A stretch of DNA of 5,301 nt from an uncultured beta proteobacterium (GTDB taxonomy: Bacteria; Pseudomonadota; Gammaproteobacteria; Burkholderiales; Rhodocyclaceae). The stretch lies in NCBI GenBank assembly GCA_903953145.1, contig CAJBIL010000454.1:1-5301 (forward strand), given 5' to 3'. This document shows, in pieces, positions 1 to 5,301 of this stretch. Both the position numbers and the translations under genes were made by a program. How positions within the stretch are numbered: position 1 is the stretch's first letter; every line of letters begins with the position of its first letter. Under the pieces are notes generated by a model. That model was not told where the DNA came from and ran no database searches. It worked only from the letters and a program-made list of their open reading frames with translations.

Positions 1-22
1 CGACAAAACACCCCGCCCCTGA
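1..22 (+). CDS. C-terminal tail of an upstream gene (partial)
   Basis: Reading the frame that begins at base 2 gives the residues DKTPRP followed by a TGA at 20-22. The A of this stop is the A of the ATG that starts the RDD gene, forming TGATG, the same stop/start junction seen between holC and the next gene. This makes it likely that a co-transcribed gene ends here. Only six residues are visible, so its identity cannot be told. The alternative is that the RDD gene itself starts further left, since its frame is also open back to base 1. Confidence 0.4.
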
Positions 23-465
23 TGCCTGTACCTGCCTCTGTACCTGTATCCAGCAACCAGCTTCGACCCGGGATTTTGCGCCGGCTGGCCAGCATGTTTT
101 ACGAAATACTGCTTTTGCTTGCCGTCCTTGCACTGCTTCTGGCTTTCCCCCACGCGCTAATCGGCGCGTTCACACATCACGTCGCCACACCGCTGATTCT
201 TCAGCTGCATTTCTTTCTTGTATTGCTGATCTATTTTCTGTGGTTCTGGTGCAACGGTGGACAAACCCTGGCGATGAAAACCTGGCATATCCGACTGGCA
301 ACAAAAGAAAACATGCCTGTTAAGCCGGCTCAAGCGCTATTGCGCTACCTGCTGTGCTGGCCGAGCGTGATGCTTGCTGGCCTGGGTATCTTATGGGCGC
401 TGATTGATCGCGACGGGCAGTTTTTGCACGATCGTCTTGCGGGAACACGGCTGATCATCAGTTAA
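22..465 (+). CDS. RDD-family small integral membrane protein
   Basis: A 147-aa inner-membrane protein of the RDD family, whose members are mostly of unknown function; some have been linked to ion transport or exchange, but nothing here shows a substrate. Three hydrophobic segments are visible at about residues 27-50, 57-77 and 108-128. The family pattern is recognisable: an Arg-rich start to the first helix (R20-R21), a GQTLAMK-type turn after the second helix (about 80-86) and the closing block LHDRLAGT at 135-142. The usual acidic residue of helix 1 (commonly Asp) appears to be Glu28. The ATG at 22 overlaps a probable upstream TGA and has no visible Shine-Dalgarno, which fits translational coupling; the frame is open to the window edge, so a longer form cannot be excluded. 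The gene converges on lptG with 15 bp between stop codons. Confidence 0.85.
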   Translation: MPVPASVPVSSNQLRPGILRRLASMFYEILLLLAVLALLLAFPHALIGAFTHHVATPLILQLHFFLVLLIYFLWFWCNGGQTLAMKTWHIRLATKENMPVKPAQALLRYLLCWPSVMLAGLGILWALIDRDGQFLHDRLAGTRLIIS

Positions 466-480
466 GGCTTGTTTGCTTAC

Positions 481-1554
481 TCAGCGTCGCTCAACCCACC
501 AGAGCATCCCCATCGCTGCCAGCAAAAACAACGCAGAAGGCGCAACCGCACTCGAGGCTGGCGACCAGCTATTGATTACGCCCAAGCTTGAGAACAAGCC
601 GTTGAGCATATGGAAGAAAACACCAATCATGACCCCGGAGAAAATTTTCAGGCTGACGCCAGCCATCCGGTTATGCGTATAACCAAAAGGCAGGGCGAGG
701 GCGACCATCACAAAAGCCGCCAGAGGATAAATTAACTTCTTCCACAATGCGATTTCGTAGCGTTGCGTTTTTTGGTGATTCTCTGACAAATGCTTGATGT
801 ACGCGGTGAGATGCAGTAACGACATACGTTCCGGCACCACCAGCAAGACAGAAAGAATGTCAGGATTGAGCGCCGAACGCCATAGCATGTCCGGCTTTTT
901 CACGATACTGGCGCGCTCACCTTCAAGCACCGTCTGCACCACTCCGCTCAAGCGCCAGCTGGCAGGCGGCACATACTCCCCCTCCTCCGCCTCACTGACC
1001 GAACGTAACTGCGCGTTATCGTCGAATTCATAAATACGGATGCCACGCAAACGGGTATCGGGAAGCACTGTGCGTACGTTGATGAAACTGCGCTCATCCT
1101 TAACCCACAAACCAGTCCGGAACTCTTGCGCAACCACCGAACTGACGGCCTTCAGGCGCAATTGATTGGCCGCCCGTTCAGCCGGCGGTGCAACCAGCTC
1201 GCCGATCAGAAAAGTGGTCAGCGCAAACACCCCCGCAACCTGAAACAGACTAAACAACAGCGCCTTGGTCGACAGCCCCGAAGCACGCAAAATCGTAATT
1301 TCAGAATGCCTGGCCAATGTAGAAAGCGCATAAAGCGTACCGATCAGTATCGCCACTGGCATCAACTCATACACTCTGCCGGGAAGGCGAAGAAGGACGT
1401 ACGACACCGCATGACTGAGCTGATAACCGGCCTGCCCGACATCCTTCAGCTCATTGATCATGTCAAAAAAACCGAAGAGCGCCAGAAACGCCGACAACAC
1501 CAGCAAAATTGCCGCGACCACCTCACGCGCCAGATATTTACGATAAATCTTCAT
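481..1554 (-). CDS. lptG: LPS export ABC transporter permease LptG
   Basis: One of the two transmembrane subunits of the LptB2FG transporter, which extracts lipopolysaccharide from the inner membrane and passes it to LptC and the periplasmic bridge. Numbering here is from the GTG at 1560 (359 aa). Helices are visible at about 15-36, 62-84 and 101-124, then a periplasmic beta-jellyroll region (about 140-245, including GLWVKDERSFINV at 150-162), then helices at about 274-294, 302-324 and 336-356. The coupling-helix region that docks on LptB is at about 84-97, with Glu87 matching the conserved coupling-helix Glu of E. coli LptG (E88). I prefer the ATG at 1554 (357 aa, starting MKIYRKYL). It gives a 4-base ATGA overlap with the lptF stop and a typical LptG N-terminus, whereas the GTG at 1560 adds only two residues. 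It is second in the lptF-lptG operon and probably translationally coupled. Confidence 0.95.
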   Translation of the reverse strand: MKIYRKYLAREVVAAILLVLSAFLALFGFFDMINELKDVGQAGYQLSHAVSYVLLRLPGRVYELMPVAILIGTLYALSTLARHSEITILRASGLSTKALLFSLFQVAGVFALTTFLIGELVAPPAERAANQLRLKAVSSVVAQEFRTGLWVKDERSFINVRTVLPDTRLRGIRIYEFDDNAQLRSVSEAEEGEYVPPASWRLSGVVQTVLEGERASIVKKPDMLWRSALNPDILSVLLVVPERMSLLHLTAYIKHLSENHQKTQRYEIALWKKLIYPLAAFVMVALALPFGYTHNRMAGVSLKIFSGVMIGVFFHMLNGLFSSLGVINSWSPASSAVAPSALFLLAAMGMLWWVERR

Positions 1555-2630
1555 CGCCACATCCGCGTAAATGACAAAACAGCAATCCGCCGGTAGAACA
1601 GCAATGGCAGCAAAGCCAGCATCAGCAAATGAACCAGTGGCAAACCCAGCACAAAAGACAACTTGCCCTGGGCAACCCAGGCCTGACTGATCGAAATCAG
1701 ATTGCTATAGACCATATAAGTAAAGAGGGCCAGCAACATATTTGCCGAACGCCCGGCGCGTGGATTAACGAAAGAAAGCGGAATCGCCAGCAAGGCAAGA
1801 ACAACGGCAGATAACGGAATCCCTAGCCGCCACAACAACTCTGCCCGATATCTCGGCTGATCCTCACCAAGCAAATCCCAGGTCGGCATATTCTGTGGCG
1901 TACGCTCGATTCCCTGCGACTCCTTCGTCTCGATACGGATTGCGTAGCGCGCAAATTCAAGGATACGAAACTCCGGCGAACCGGGCTCAACCTCATAGCG
2001 GCGCCCGTTCTCCAGCACCATGAAGCGATCACCGTTCGGGGCTGACTCCTGATGCCCGGTGGCAGCCATTGTCACCCCCAGACGCTGGTGCTGAACAGAA
2101 CTCACAAAGACATTGCGGACAAAGCTGGCGTCATCCGCAACAGCCTCGACAAAAACAACACGCTCGGCAGAAGTTGCCTCCTGAAACGCACCCGGAGAAA
2201 CCTGGCCGGCATCGTTACGCGTGCTCAACTGCTGCCGGAATTCAGCACTCTGCGAAAGCGCCCAGGGCGAAAGAAACAACGATAGAAGCGCGATTGCAAG
2301 TGCCAGAGGCAAAGCAAAAGCCAAGACCGGGCGCACCCAGGCGGTTAGCGACAAACCGGACGAAAACCAGACCACCATTTCCGAATCACGGTAACTGCGC
2401 GAAAGCGTGAGTAAAATTGCGATGAATAGCGAAAGTGAAAGCAGAATGGGCAAATAGTTAAGCGCGGCGAAGCCAAGCAGCGCGGCAACCGCCTCTGGCG
2501 CGACCTTGCCGCCGGCCGCTTCGGTCAGCAAACGGATCAACTGCGTCGTGACCAGAATGGCGAAAAGCGCAACAAATATGCCGGCGGCAGCGTGTGTAAA
2601 CTCGCGCCGGACCGTGCGCTGAAAGATCAT
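1551..2630 (-). CDS. lptF: LPS export ABC transporter permease LptF
   Basis: Partner permease of LptG in the LptB2FG lipopolysaccharide extractor. It is 359 aa, close to the usual family length. Membrane segments are visible at about 14-36, 52-77, 100-122, 268-288, 297-317 and 327-347. A large periplasmic jellyroll domain lies between helices 3 and 4 (about 130-260), as in the whole LptF/LptG fold. The cytoplasmic coupling segment YRDSEMVVWFSSGLS (80-94) carries Glu84, which matches the conserved coupling-helix Glu of E. coli LptF. The NPRAGRSAN block at 289-297 ahead of helix 5 is typical of LptF. The ATG at 2630 starts MIFQR, a common LptF N-terminus, although no clear Shine-Dalgarno precedes it. 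It is the first gene of the leftward operon, diverging from pepA with 73 bp between start codons. This head-to-head arrangement of lptFG and pepA is common in proteobacteria. Confidence 0.96.
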   Translation of the reverse strand: MIFQRTVRREFTHAAAGIFVALFAILVTTQLIRLLTEAAGGKVAPEAVAALLGFAALNYLPILLSLSLFIAILLTLSRSYRDSEMVVWFSSGLSLTAWVRPVLAFALPLALAIALLSLFLSPWALSQSAEFRQQLSTRNDAGQVSPGAFQEATSAERVVFVEAVADDASFVRNVFVSSVQHQRLGVTMAATGHQESAPNGDRFMVLENGRRYEVEPGSPEFRILEFARYAIRIETKESQGIERTPQNMPTWDLLGEDQPRYRAELLWRLGIPLSAVVLALLAIPLSFVNPRAGRSANMLLALFTYMVYSNLISISQAWVAQGKLSFVLGLPLVHLLMLALLPLLFYRRIAVLSFTRMWR

Positions 2631-2633
2631 TTT

Positions 2634-2663
2634 TTGACTTTAACGAAAAACTGCAGTGATAAT
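2634..2663 (+). promoter_or_regulatory. Probable sigma70-type promoter for pepA operon
   Basis: TTGACT at 2634-2639 matches 5 of 6 bases of the -35 consensus. GATAAT at 2658-2663 matches 5 of 6 bases of the -10 consensus, and the spacer is 18 bp. Transcription would begin near 2670, giving a leader of about 34 nt before the pepA GTG, with the Shine-Dalgarno at 2692-2697. The -35 lies only 4 bp beyond the lptF start codon, so RNA polymerase here would cover the lptF upstream region. I found no equally good minus-strand promoter for lptF in the 73 bp; one may lie inside pepA. Confidence 0.5.
2647..2660 (+). repeat. Direct repeat copy 1 in pepA promoter (candidate operator half)
   Basis: AAAACTGCAGTGAT. 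The first nine bases are identical to those of a second copy at 2677-2690, and 12 of 14 bases match overall. The two copies start exactly 30 bp apart. This copy lies within the promoter spacer and runs into the -10 hexamer, and it contains the perfect palindrome ACTGCAGT (2650-2657). A protein bound here could occlude RNA polymerase. The role is inferred only from position and repetition. Confidence 0.4.
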
Positions 2664-2676
2664 CGACTTTTGGCGC

Positions 2677-2690
2677 AAAACTGCATTGTT
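2677..2690 (+). repeat. Direct repeat copy 2 in pepA leader (candidate operator half)
   Basis: AAAACTGCATTGTT, matching the copy at 2647-2660 in 12 of 14 positions. It lies just downstream of the predicted transcription start and ends one base before the pepA Shine-Dalgarno. The 30-bp phase is close to three helical turns, which would place both copies on roughly the same face of the DNA. Confidence 0.4.
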
Positions 2691-2691
2691 C

Positions 2692-2697
2692 AAGGAG
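2692..2697 (+). promoter_or_regulatory. Strong Shine-Dalgarno deciding the pepA GTG start
   Basis: AAGGAG sits 6 bases before the GTG at 2704. The match and spacing are near ideal and settle the non-ATG start. None of the other genes in the window has so clear a ribosome binding site. Confidence 0.85.
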
Positions 2698-2703
2698 TAG
2701 CAC

Positions 2704-4212
2704 GTGGAATTTAGCATAAAAAGTGGTAGCCCGGAAAAGCAACGCAGCGCTTGCGTTGTGGTCGGCGTCTTTGAGCCGCGCAAGCTCACCCTGTCGGCCG
2801 AACTGCTCGACAATGCTGCACGGAACTACATTTCCGACATCATCCGGCGCGGTGATCTGGAGGGAAAAGCAGGCACGACCCTACTTCTGCACAATGTTCC
2901 CGGCACCTTGTGCGACCGGGTACTGCTGGTCGGGCTCGGCAAGGAAAAAGAATTCCGTGAGAAAGAATATTCCGATGCAATTCGTTGCGCAGTCAAAACG
3001 CTGAATGAAACCGGCGCTTTTGACGGCACCGTATTTCTGACCGAAATTGCGGTCAAAAAACGCAACGCAGCCTGGCGTATCCGGCAAGCAACCATTGTCG
3101 CCCAGGAAGCCGTTTATCGCTTTGACCAGTTCAAAAGCAAGAAAGACGAAGTTCGCCGGCCTTTGCGCAAACTGACTTTTGCCGTTGAACGGCGGACCGA
3201 ACTCGCCGCAGCAGAAGAAGCGCTGGCGCAGGGCTTCGCAATCGCTGAAGGCATGGCACTGGCCAAGGATCTCGGCAATCTGCCCGGCAATGTATGCACC
3301 CCGACCTACCTTGCCGAAACAGCACAGAAAATCGCCCAGCAATACAGTGCTGACAGCAAGATCGACTGCCAGATACTCGAACGTGCCGACATGGAAACGC
3401 TCGGCATGCACTCGCTGCTCTCGGTCGCCAAAGGCTCGCACCAGCCGCCCAAACTGATCGTCCTGCACTACAAGGGGGGCAAAAACAGCGAAAAACCGCT
3501 CGTACTGGTGGGCAAAGGCATCACCTTCGACAGCGGCGGCATCTCGCTCAAACCGGGCGAGGGGATGGACGAAATGAAATACGACATGTGCGGTGCTGCC
3601 AGTGTGCTCGGCACCATCAAGGCTGTCGCACAGATGAAGCTGCCGATCAATCTGACGGTTATCGTCGCCGCCTCGGAAAACATGCCGGGCGGTGCTGCCA
3701 GTAAACCAGGCGACATCGTCACCTCGATGTCGGGCCAGACCATCGAAATTCTCAATACCGATGCCGAAGGCCGTCTCGTGCTGTGCGATGCCCTGACCTA
3801 CGCTGAACGCTTCGAACCGGAAACCGTGATTGACGTCGCTACCCTTACCGGCGCCTGCGTCGTCGCACTGGGCCACGTTGCCACCGGGCTATTCGCCAAT
3901 AACGACGGCCTCGCCCGCGAACTTGCCCAGGCTGGTGAAGAAGCACATGACCGCGCCTGGCAAATGCCCTTGTGGGACGACTACCAGGACCTGCTGAAGA
4001 GCCCGTTTGCCGACATGGCCAATATTGGCGGGCGCTGGGGTGGCAGCATTAGCGCCGCCTGCTTCCTCTCCCGATTCACCAAAAAATTCGAATGGGCGCA
4101 TCTCGACATCGCTGGCACTGCCTGGAAATCCGGTGCTGACAAAGGCGCCACCGGTCGTCCGGTACCATTGCTCACCCATTACCTGCTCAAACGCGCCGGA
4201 AAACTCCATTGA
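2704..4212 (+). CDS. pepA: Leucyl (cytosol) aminopeptidase PepA, M17 family
   Basis: A cytoplasmic two-metal aminopeptidase that removes N-terminal residues, Leu preferred, from peptides. In E. coli the same protein (also XerA/CarP) binds DNA, helping XerCD recombination at plasmid cer sites and repressing carAB. It has 502 residues, against 503 in E. coli. The N-terminal domain (about 1-165) leads into the M17 catalytic domain. Expected metal ligands are all present: Lys271 and Asp276 in VGKGITFDSGG (270-279), Asp294 in MKYDMCGAA, and Asp353 and Glu355 in NTDAEGR (351-357). The catalytic Lys283 and Arg357 are also present. These are offset by one from the E. coli numbering, so the enzyme should be active. 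The start is GTG, fixed by AAGGAG six bases upstream, giving MEFSIKSGSPEKQRSA, the usual PepA N-terminus. It is first in a rightward operon; its TGA overlaps the start of holC. Whether the DNA-binding role is conserved cannot be judged by eye. Confidence 0.97.
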   Translation: MEFSIKSGSPEKQRSACVVVGVFEPRKLTLSAELLDNAARNYISDIIRRGDLEGKAGTTLLLHNVPGTLCDRVLLVGLGKEKEFREKEYSDAIRCAVKTLNETGAFDGTVFLTEIAVKKRNAAWRIRQATIVAQEAVYRFDQFKSKKDEVRRPLRKLTFAVERRTELAAAEEALAQGFAIAEGMALAKDLGNLPGNVCTPTYLAETAQKIAQQYSADSKIDCQILERADMETLGMHSLLSVAKGSHQPPKLIVLHYKGGKNSEKPLVLVGKGITFDSGGISLKPGEGMDEMKYDMCGAASVLGTIKAVAQMKLPINLTVIVAASENMPGGAASKPGDIVTSMSGQTIEILNTDAEGRLVLCDALTYAERFEPETVIDVATLTGACVVALGHVATGLFANNDGLARELAQAGEEAHDRAWQMPLWDDYQDLLKSPFADMANIGGRWGGSISAACFLSRFTKKFEWAHLDIAGTAWKSGADKGATGRPVPLLTHYLLKRAGKLH

Positions 4213-4634
4213 CCCAGATTTATTTCTACCATAACGCAGCGGACCGGATCGCGGCCACGGTAATGCTGATCAGCAAAGCCTTTGCCCAGAAAAAGGCCTT
4301 GCTGGTTTACGCGCCGGATACAGAAGTTGCCGCCAATCTTGACCGGCAACTATGGATGCAACCGCCAACCGGCTTTATCCCGCACACCCGCAGCGACTCG
4401 CCACTGGCCAACGAAACGCCCGTGCTGATTGCCAGCCAACTCGATACACTGCCGCAGGACGAGCGCCTGATCAACCTCTCTGAGCAGATTCCGCCGGGCT
4501 TCTCGCGGTTCACCAGCGTGATCGAAGTGGTCGGGCAGCATGAAGGCGAACGGCTTTCCGGGCGAGAGCGCGTCAAGTTTTACAAGGACCGTGGCTACGA
4601 GATCAAATACATTGATCTCTGCCCAAAAAACTGA
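4209..4634 (+). CDS. holC: DNA polymerase III subunit chi (HolC)
   Basis: Chi is the accessory subunit of the replicative polymerase clamp loader. With psi (HolD) it connects the clamp loader to single-stranded-DNA-binding protein and helps hand over the RNA primer. The 141-aa product has the family hallmarks: the N-terminal strand IYFYHNA (4-10) followed by an amphipathic helix, the strand ALLVYAPD (30-37), the block LDRQLW near 44-49 followed by FIPH at 56-59, and the C-terminal KFYKDRGYEIKYIDL (123-137). E. coli chi is 147 aa. The start is a TTG whose last two bases are the first two of the pepA stop (TTGA overlap). No later start keeps the conserved FYHNA strand, so TTG is well supported. 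There is no separate Shine-Dalgarno, so translation is probably coupled to pepA. The pepA-holC order is common in proteobacteria, where valS often follows; here it does not follow directly. Confidence 0.94.
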   Translation: MTQIYFYHNAADRIAATVMLISKAFAQKKALLVYAPDTEVAANLDRQLWMQPPTGFIPHTRSDSPLANETPVLIASQLDTLPQDERLINLSEQIPPGFSRFTSVIEVVGQHEGERLSGRERVKFYKDRGYEIKYIDLCPKN

Positions 4635-5113
4635 TGGCCGATAATAGCCCGTTCAACCCCATCGACCCACTGCGACGCCGTCGTGCATTCATCGCTGCGC
4701 CTGCCCCGCAGATGCAGATGCCCGAATCCACGGGCAATCCGCCCTACCTACCGGCCGCAATTCATGAGTTGCAGCATCAACCCGCGCCGCTCAATGCACC
4801 CGAAACCCCAGAAAATCCCGATGATTTTGACGACCTGCCGGTGCTAACCGAGATCGTTTCGCCGGAAGCCGCCGTCTCCGAAGCCAACCCCGATCGTTTC
4901 GACGAAACGCTGACCGCCATCCTCGCTGCCGACCTCGCGCATTCAATCAGCACACGCCTTGGCGTCGAGCTACCCGGCCTGATTGAAGCAACGATTGAAG
5001 CCACGCTCGACACCCTCCAGCGCGACCTTCAACGCGGCATCATGGCCGCCACCGAGGCCGGGTTAAAAGACTTTATCGCTCGTCGCCAGCAGCTACGCCT
5101 GCCGCTCGAATAG
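4634..5113 (+). CDS. Uncharacterised protein with disordered N-terminus and helical C-terminus
   Basis: I do not recognise a characterised family with certainty. The 159-aa product starts with a basic stretch (RRRR at 14-17). It continues through a Pro/Ala/Gln/Glu-rich, probably disordered segment (about 20-85) holding the short hydrophobic patch DDLPVLTEIV (66-75). It ends in a likely alpha-helical region (about 88-155) with many Leu/Ile/Ala, including IEATIEATLDTLQRDLQRG, which could form an amphipathic or coiled-coil helix. There is no signal peptide or membrane segment, so it is probably cytoplasmic. The DLPVLTEIV-type patch and overall layout resemble small proteins found after holC in some betaproteobacteria (possibly the DUF2486 group); this is from memory and tentative. 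The ATG overlaps the holC TGA by one base (TGATG) without a Shine-Dalgarno, so it should be translationally coupled to holC. The tight link suggests, but does not show, a role near the replisome. Confidence 0.8.
   Translation: MADNSPFNPIDPLRRRRAFIAAPAPQMQMPESTGNPPYLPAAIHELQHQPAPLNAPETPENPDDFDDLPVLTEIVSPEAAVSEANPDRFDETLTAILAADLAHSISTRLGVELPGLIEATIEATLDTLQRDLQRGIMAATEAGLKDFIARRQQLRLPLE
4982..5005 (+). repeat. 12-bp tandem duplication inside the post-holC gene
   Basis: Two adjacent 12-base units, ATTGAAGCAACG and ATTGAAGCCACG, differ at one third-codon position and encode IEAT twice (residues 117-124). This is a small in-frame duplication in the predicted C-terminal helix; it keeps the reading frame and adds about one helical turn. 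Confidence 0.6.
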
Positions 5114-5173
5114 TCCAAAACTGCCAAAAAACCTCAGCGCCGCAAAACAATCCGAAAAATCACCCGGCTCACC

Positions 5174-5301
5174 ATGAACAAAGCCTCTTCGAGCACGCAA
5201 CAACCGCCCATCCCGATGCTGGTCAACCTGCTGCAAACCGGCCAGTTCGATACGCTGGCACGCCAGGCGACTGAATGCAGCACACGCTGGCCAGCGGCAA
5301 G
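5174..5301 (+). CDS. N-terminus of a probable TPR-repeat protein (runs off the window)
   Basis: From the ATG at 5174 the frame stays open to the window end (42 complete codons). The product begins with a short polar Ser/Gln/Pro lead (residues 2-14), then LVNLLQTGQFDTLARQATECSTRWPAA. This matches the pattern of a first tetratricopeptide repeat helix pair: small residue and Leu-Leu-x-x-Gly-x-Phe in helix A, Ala-rich helix B, and a terminal Trp-Pro. Such N-terminal TPRs often precede more repeats or a glycosyl- or sulfotransferase-type domain, but none of that is visible. No Shine-Dalgarno precedes the ATG. The same frame is open upstream for 20 codons back to the TAG of the preceding gene, with no in-frame ATG, GTG or TTG, so 5174 is the best start. 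It is probably the last visible member of the pepA operon, after a 60-bp gap with no visible terminator. Confidence 0.6.
   Translation, partial: MNKASSSTQQPPIPMLVNLLQTGQFDTLARQATECSTRWPAA

Noticed and set aside
451..461. Inverted repeat CTGATCATCAG at the end of the RDD gene
   Set aside because: The arms are 5 bp with a 1-base centre, it lies within the coding sequence and has no T-run after it. It cannot act as an intrinsic terminator, and such short palindromes are expected by chance.
1126..1596. Plus-strand open frame (156 codons) opposite lptG
   Set aside because: Its product is dominated by Arg, Gln and His, typical of antisense reading of membrane-protein codons, with no ribosome site or family pattern. 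lptG on the other strand is clear.
2631..2703. Search for a minus-strand lptF promoter in the divergent gap
   Set aside because: Candidate boxes such as GATTAT have no -35 partner at acceptable spacing, so I did not annotate one. The lptF promoter may be weak or lie within the pepA coding region.
2881..3876. Long minus-strand open frame (331 codons) inside pepA
   Set aside because: It lies wholly antisense to a complete, motif-perfect PepA, and its translation is rich in Phe, His, Gly and Asp without any domain pattern. It is the usual shadow of a codon-biased gene.
5117..5124. AAAACTGC after the TAG at 5111, resembling the pepA promoter repeats
   Set aside because: Only 8 bases match, it diverges right after, and it is not near a recognisable promoter. 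It is too short to count as a third copy.
1..5301. Mobile elements, CRISPR arrays, tRNA/rRNA genes, defence systems
   Set aside because: The window is almost completely filled by housekeeping genes. No spaced repeats, transposase, cloverleaf or defence-gene motif was seen on either strand.

Overview
The window looks like a piece of ordinary chromosome from a Gram-negative proteobacterium, most likely a betaproteobacterium. The reasons are the LptF/LptG pair (lipopolysaccharide export, so an outer membrane is present), the pepA-holC gene pair, and the style of the RDD and LptFG proteins. A Rhodocyclales-type host is my best guess, but that is an impression from the protein sequences and was not tested.

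Layout, left to right. Positions 1-22 hold the last codons of a gene that enters from the left; its TGA overlaps the ATG of a small RDD-family membrane protein (22-465, +). That gene converges, with only 15 bp between stops, on the two-gene lptF-lptG operon on the minus strand (lptF 1551-2630, then lptG 481-1554, joined by an ATGA stop/start overlap). A 73-bp divergent intergenic region (2631-2703) follows. It contains a good sigma70-like promoter for the rightward operon, a strong Shine-Dalgarno, and two copies of a 14-bp direct repeat exactly 30 bp apart. The rightward operon is pepA (leucyl aminopeptidase, GTG start), holC (DNA polymerase III chi, TTG start overlapping the pepA stop), an unrecognised 159-aa protein (start overlapping the holC stop), and, after a 60-bp gap, the first 42 codons of a probable TPR-repeat protein that leaves the window.

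How the genes work together: LptF and LptG form the inner-membrane half of the Lpt machine that, with the ATPase LptB, extracts LPS and sends it through LptC/A/DE to the cell surface. The pepA operon mixes housekeeping functions, namely peptide turnover (with possible DNA-binding regulation by PepA) and the replisome clamp-loader subunit chi. The overlapping stops and starts suggest translational coupling along each transcript. I see no mobile element, RNA gene, CRISPR array or transferred island. The least ordinary items are the repeat pair in the pepA promoter, the uncharacterised disordered protein after holC, and the in-frame TAG-separated junction between it and the TPR gene.
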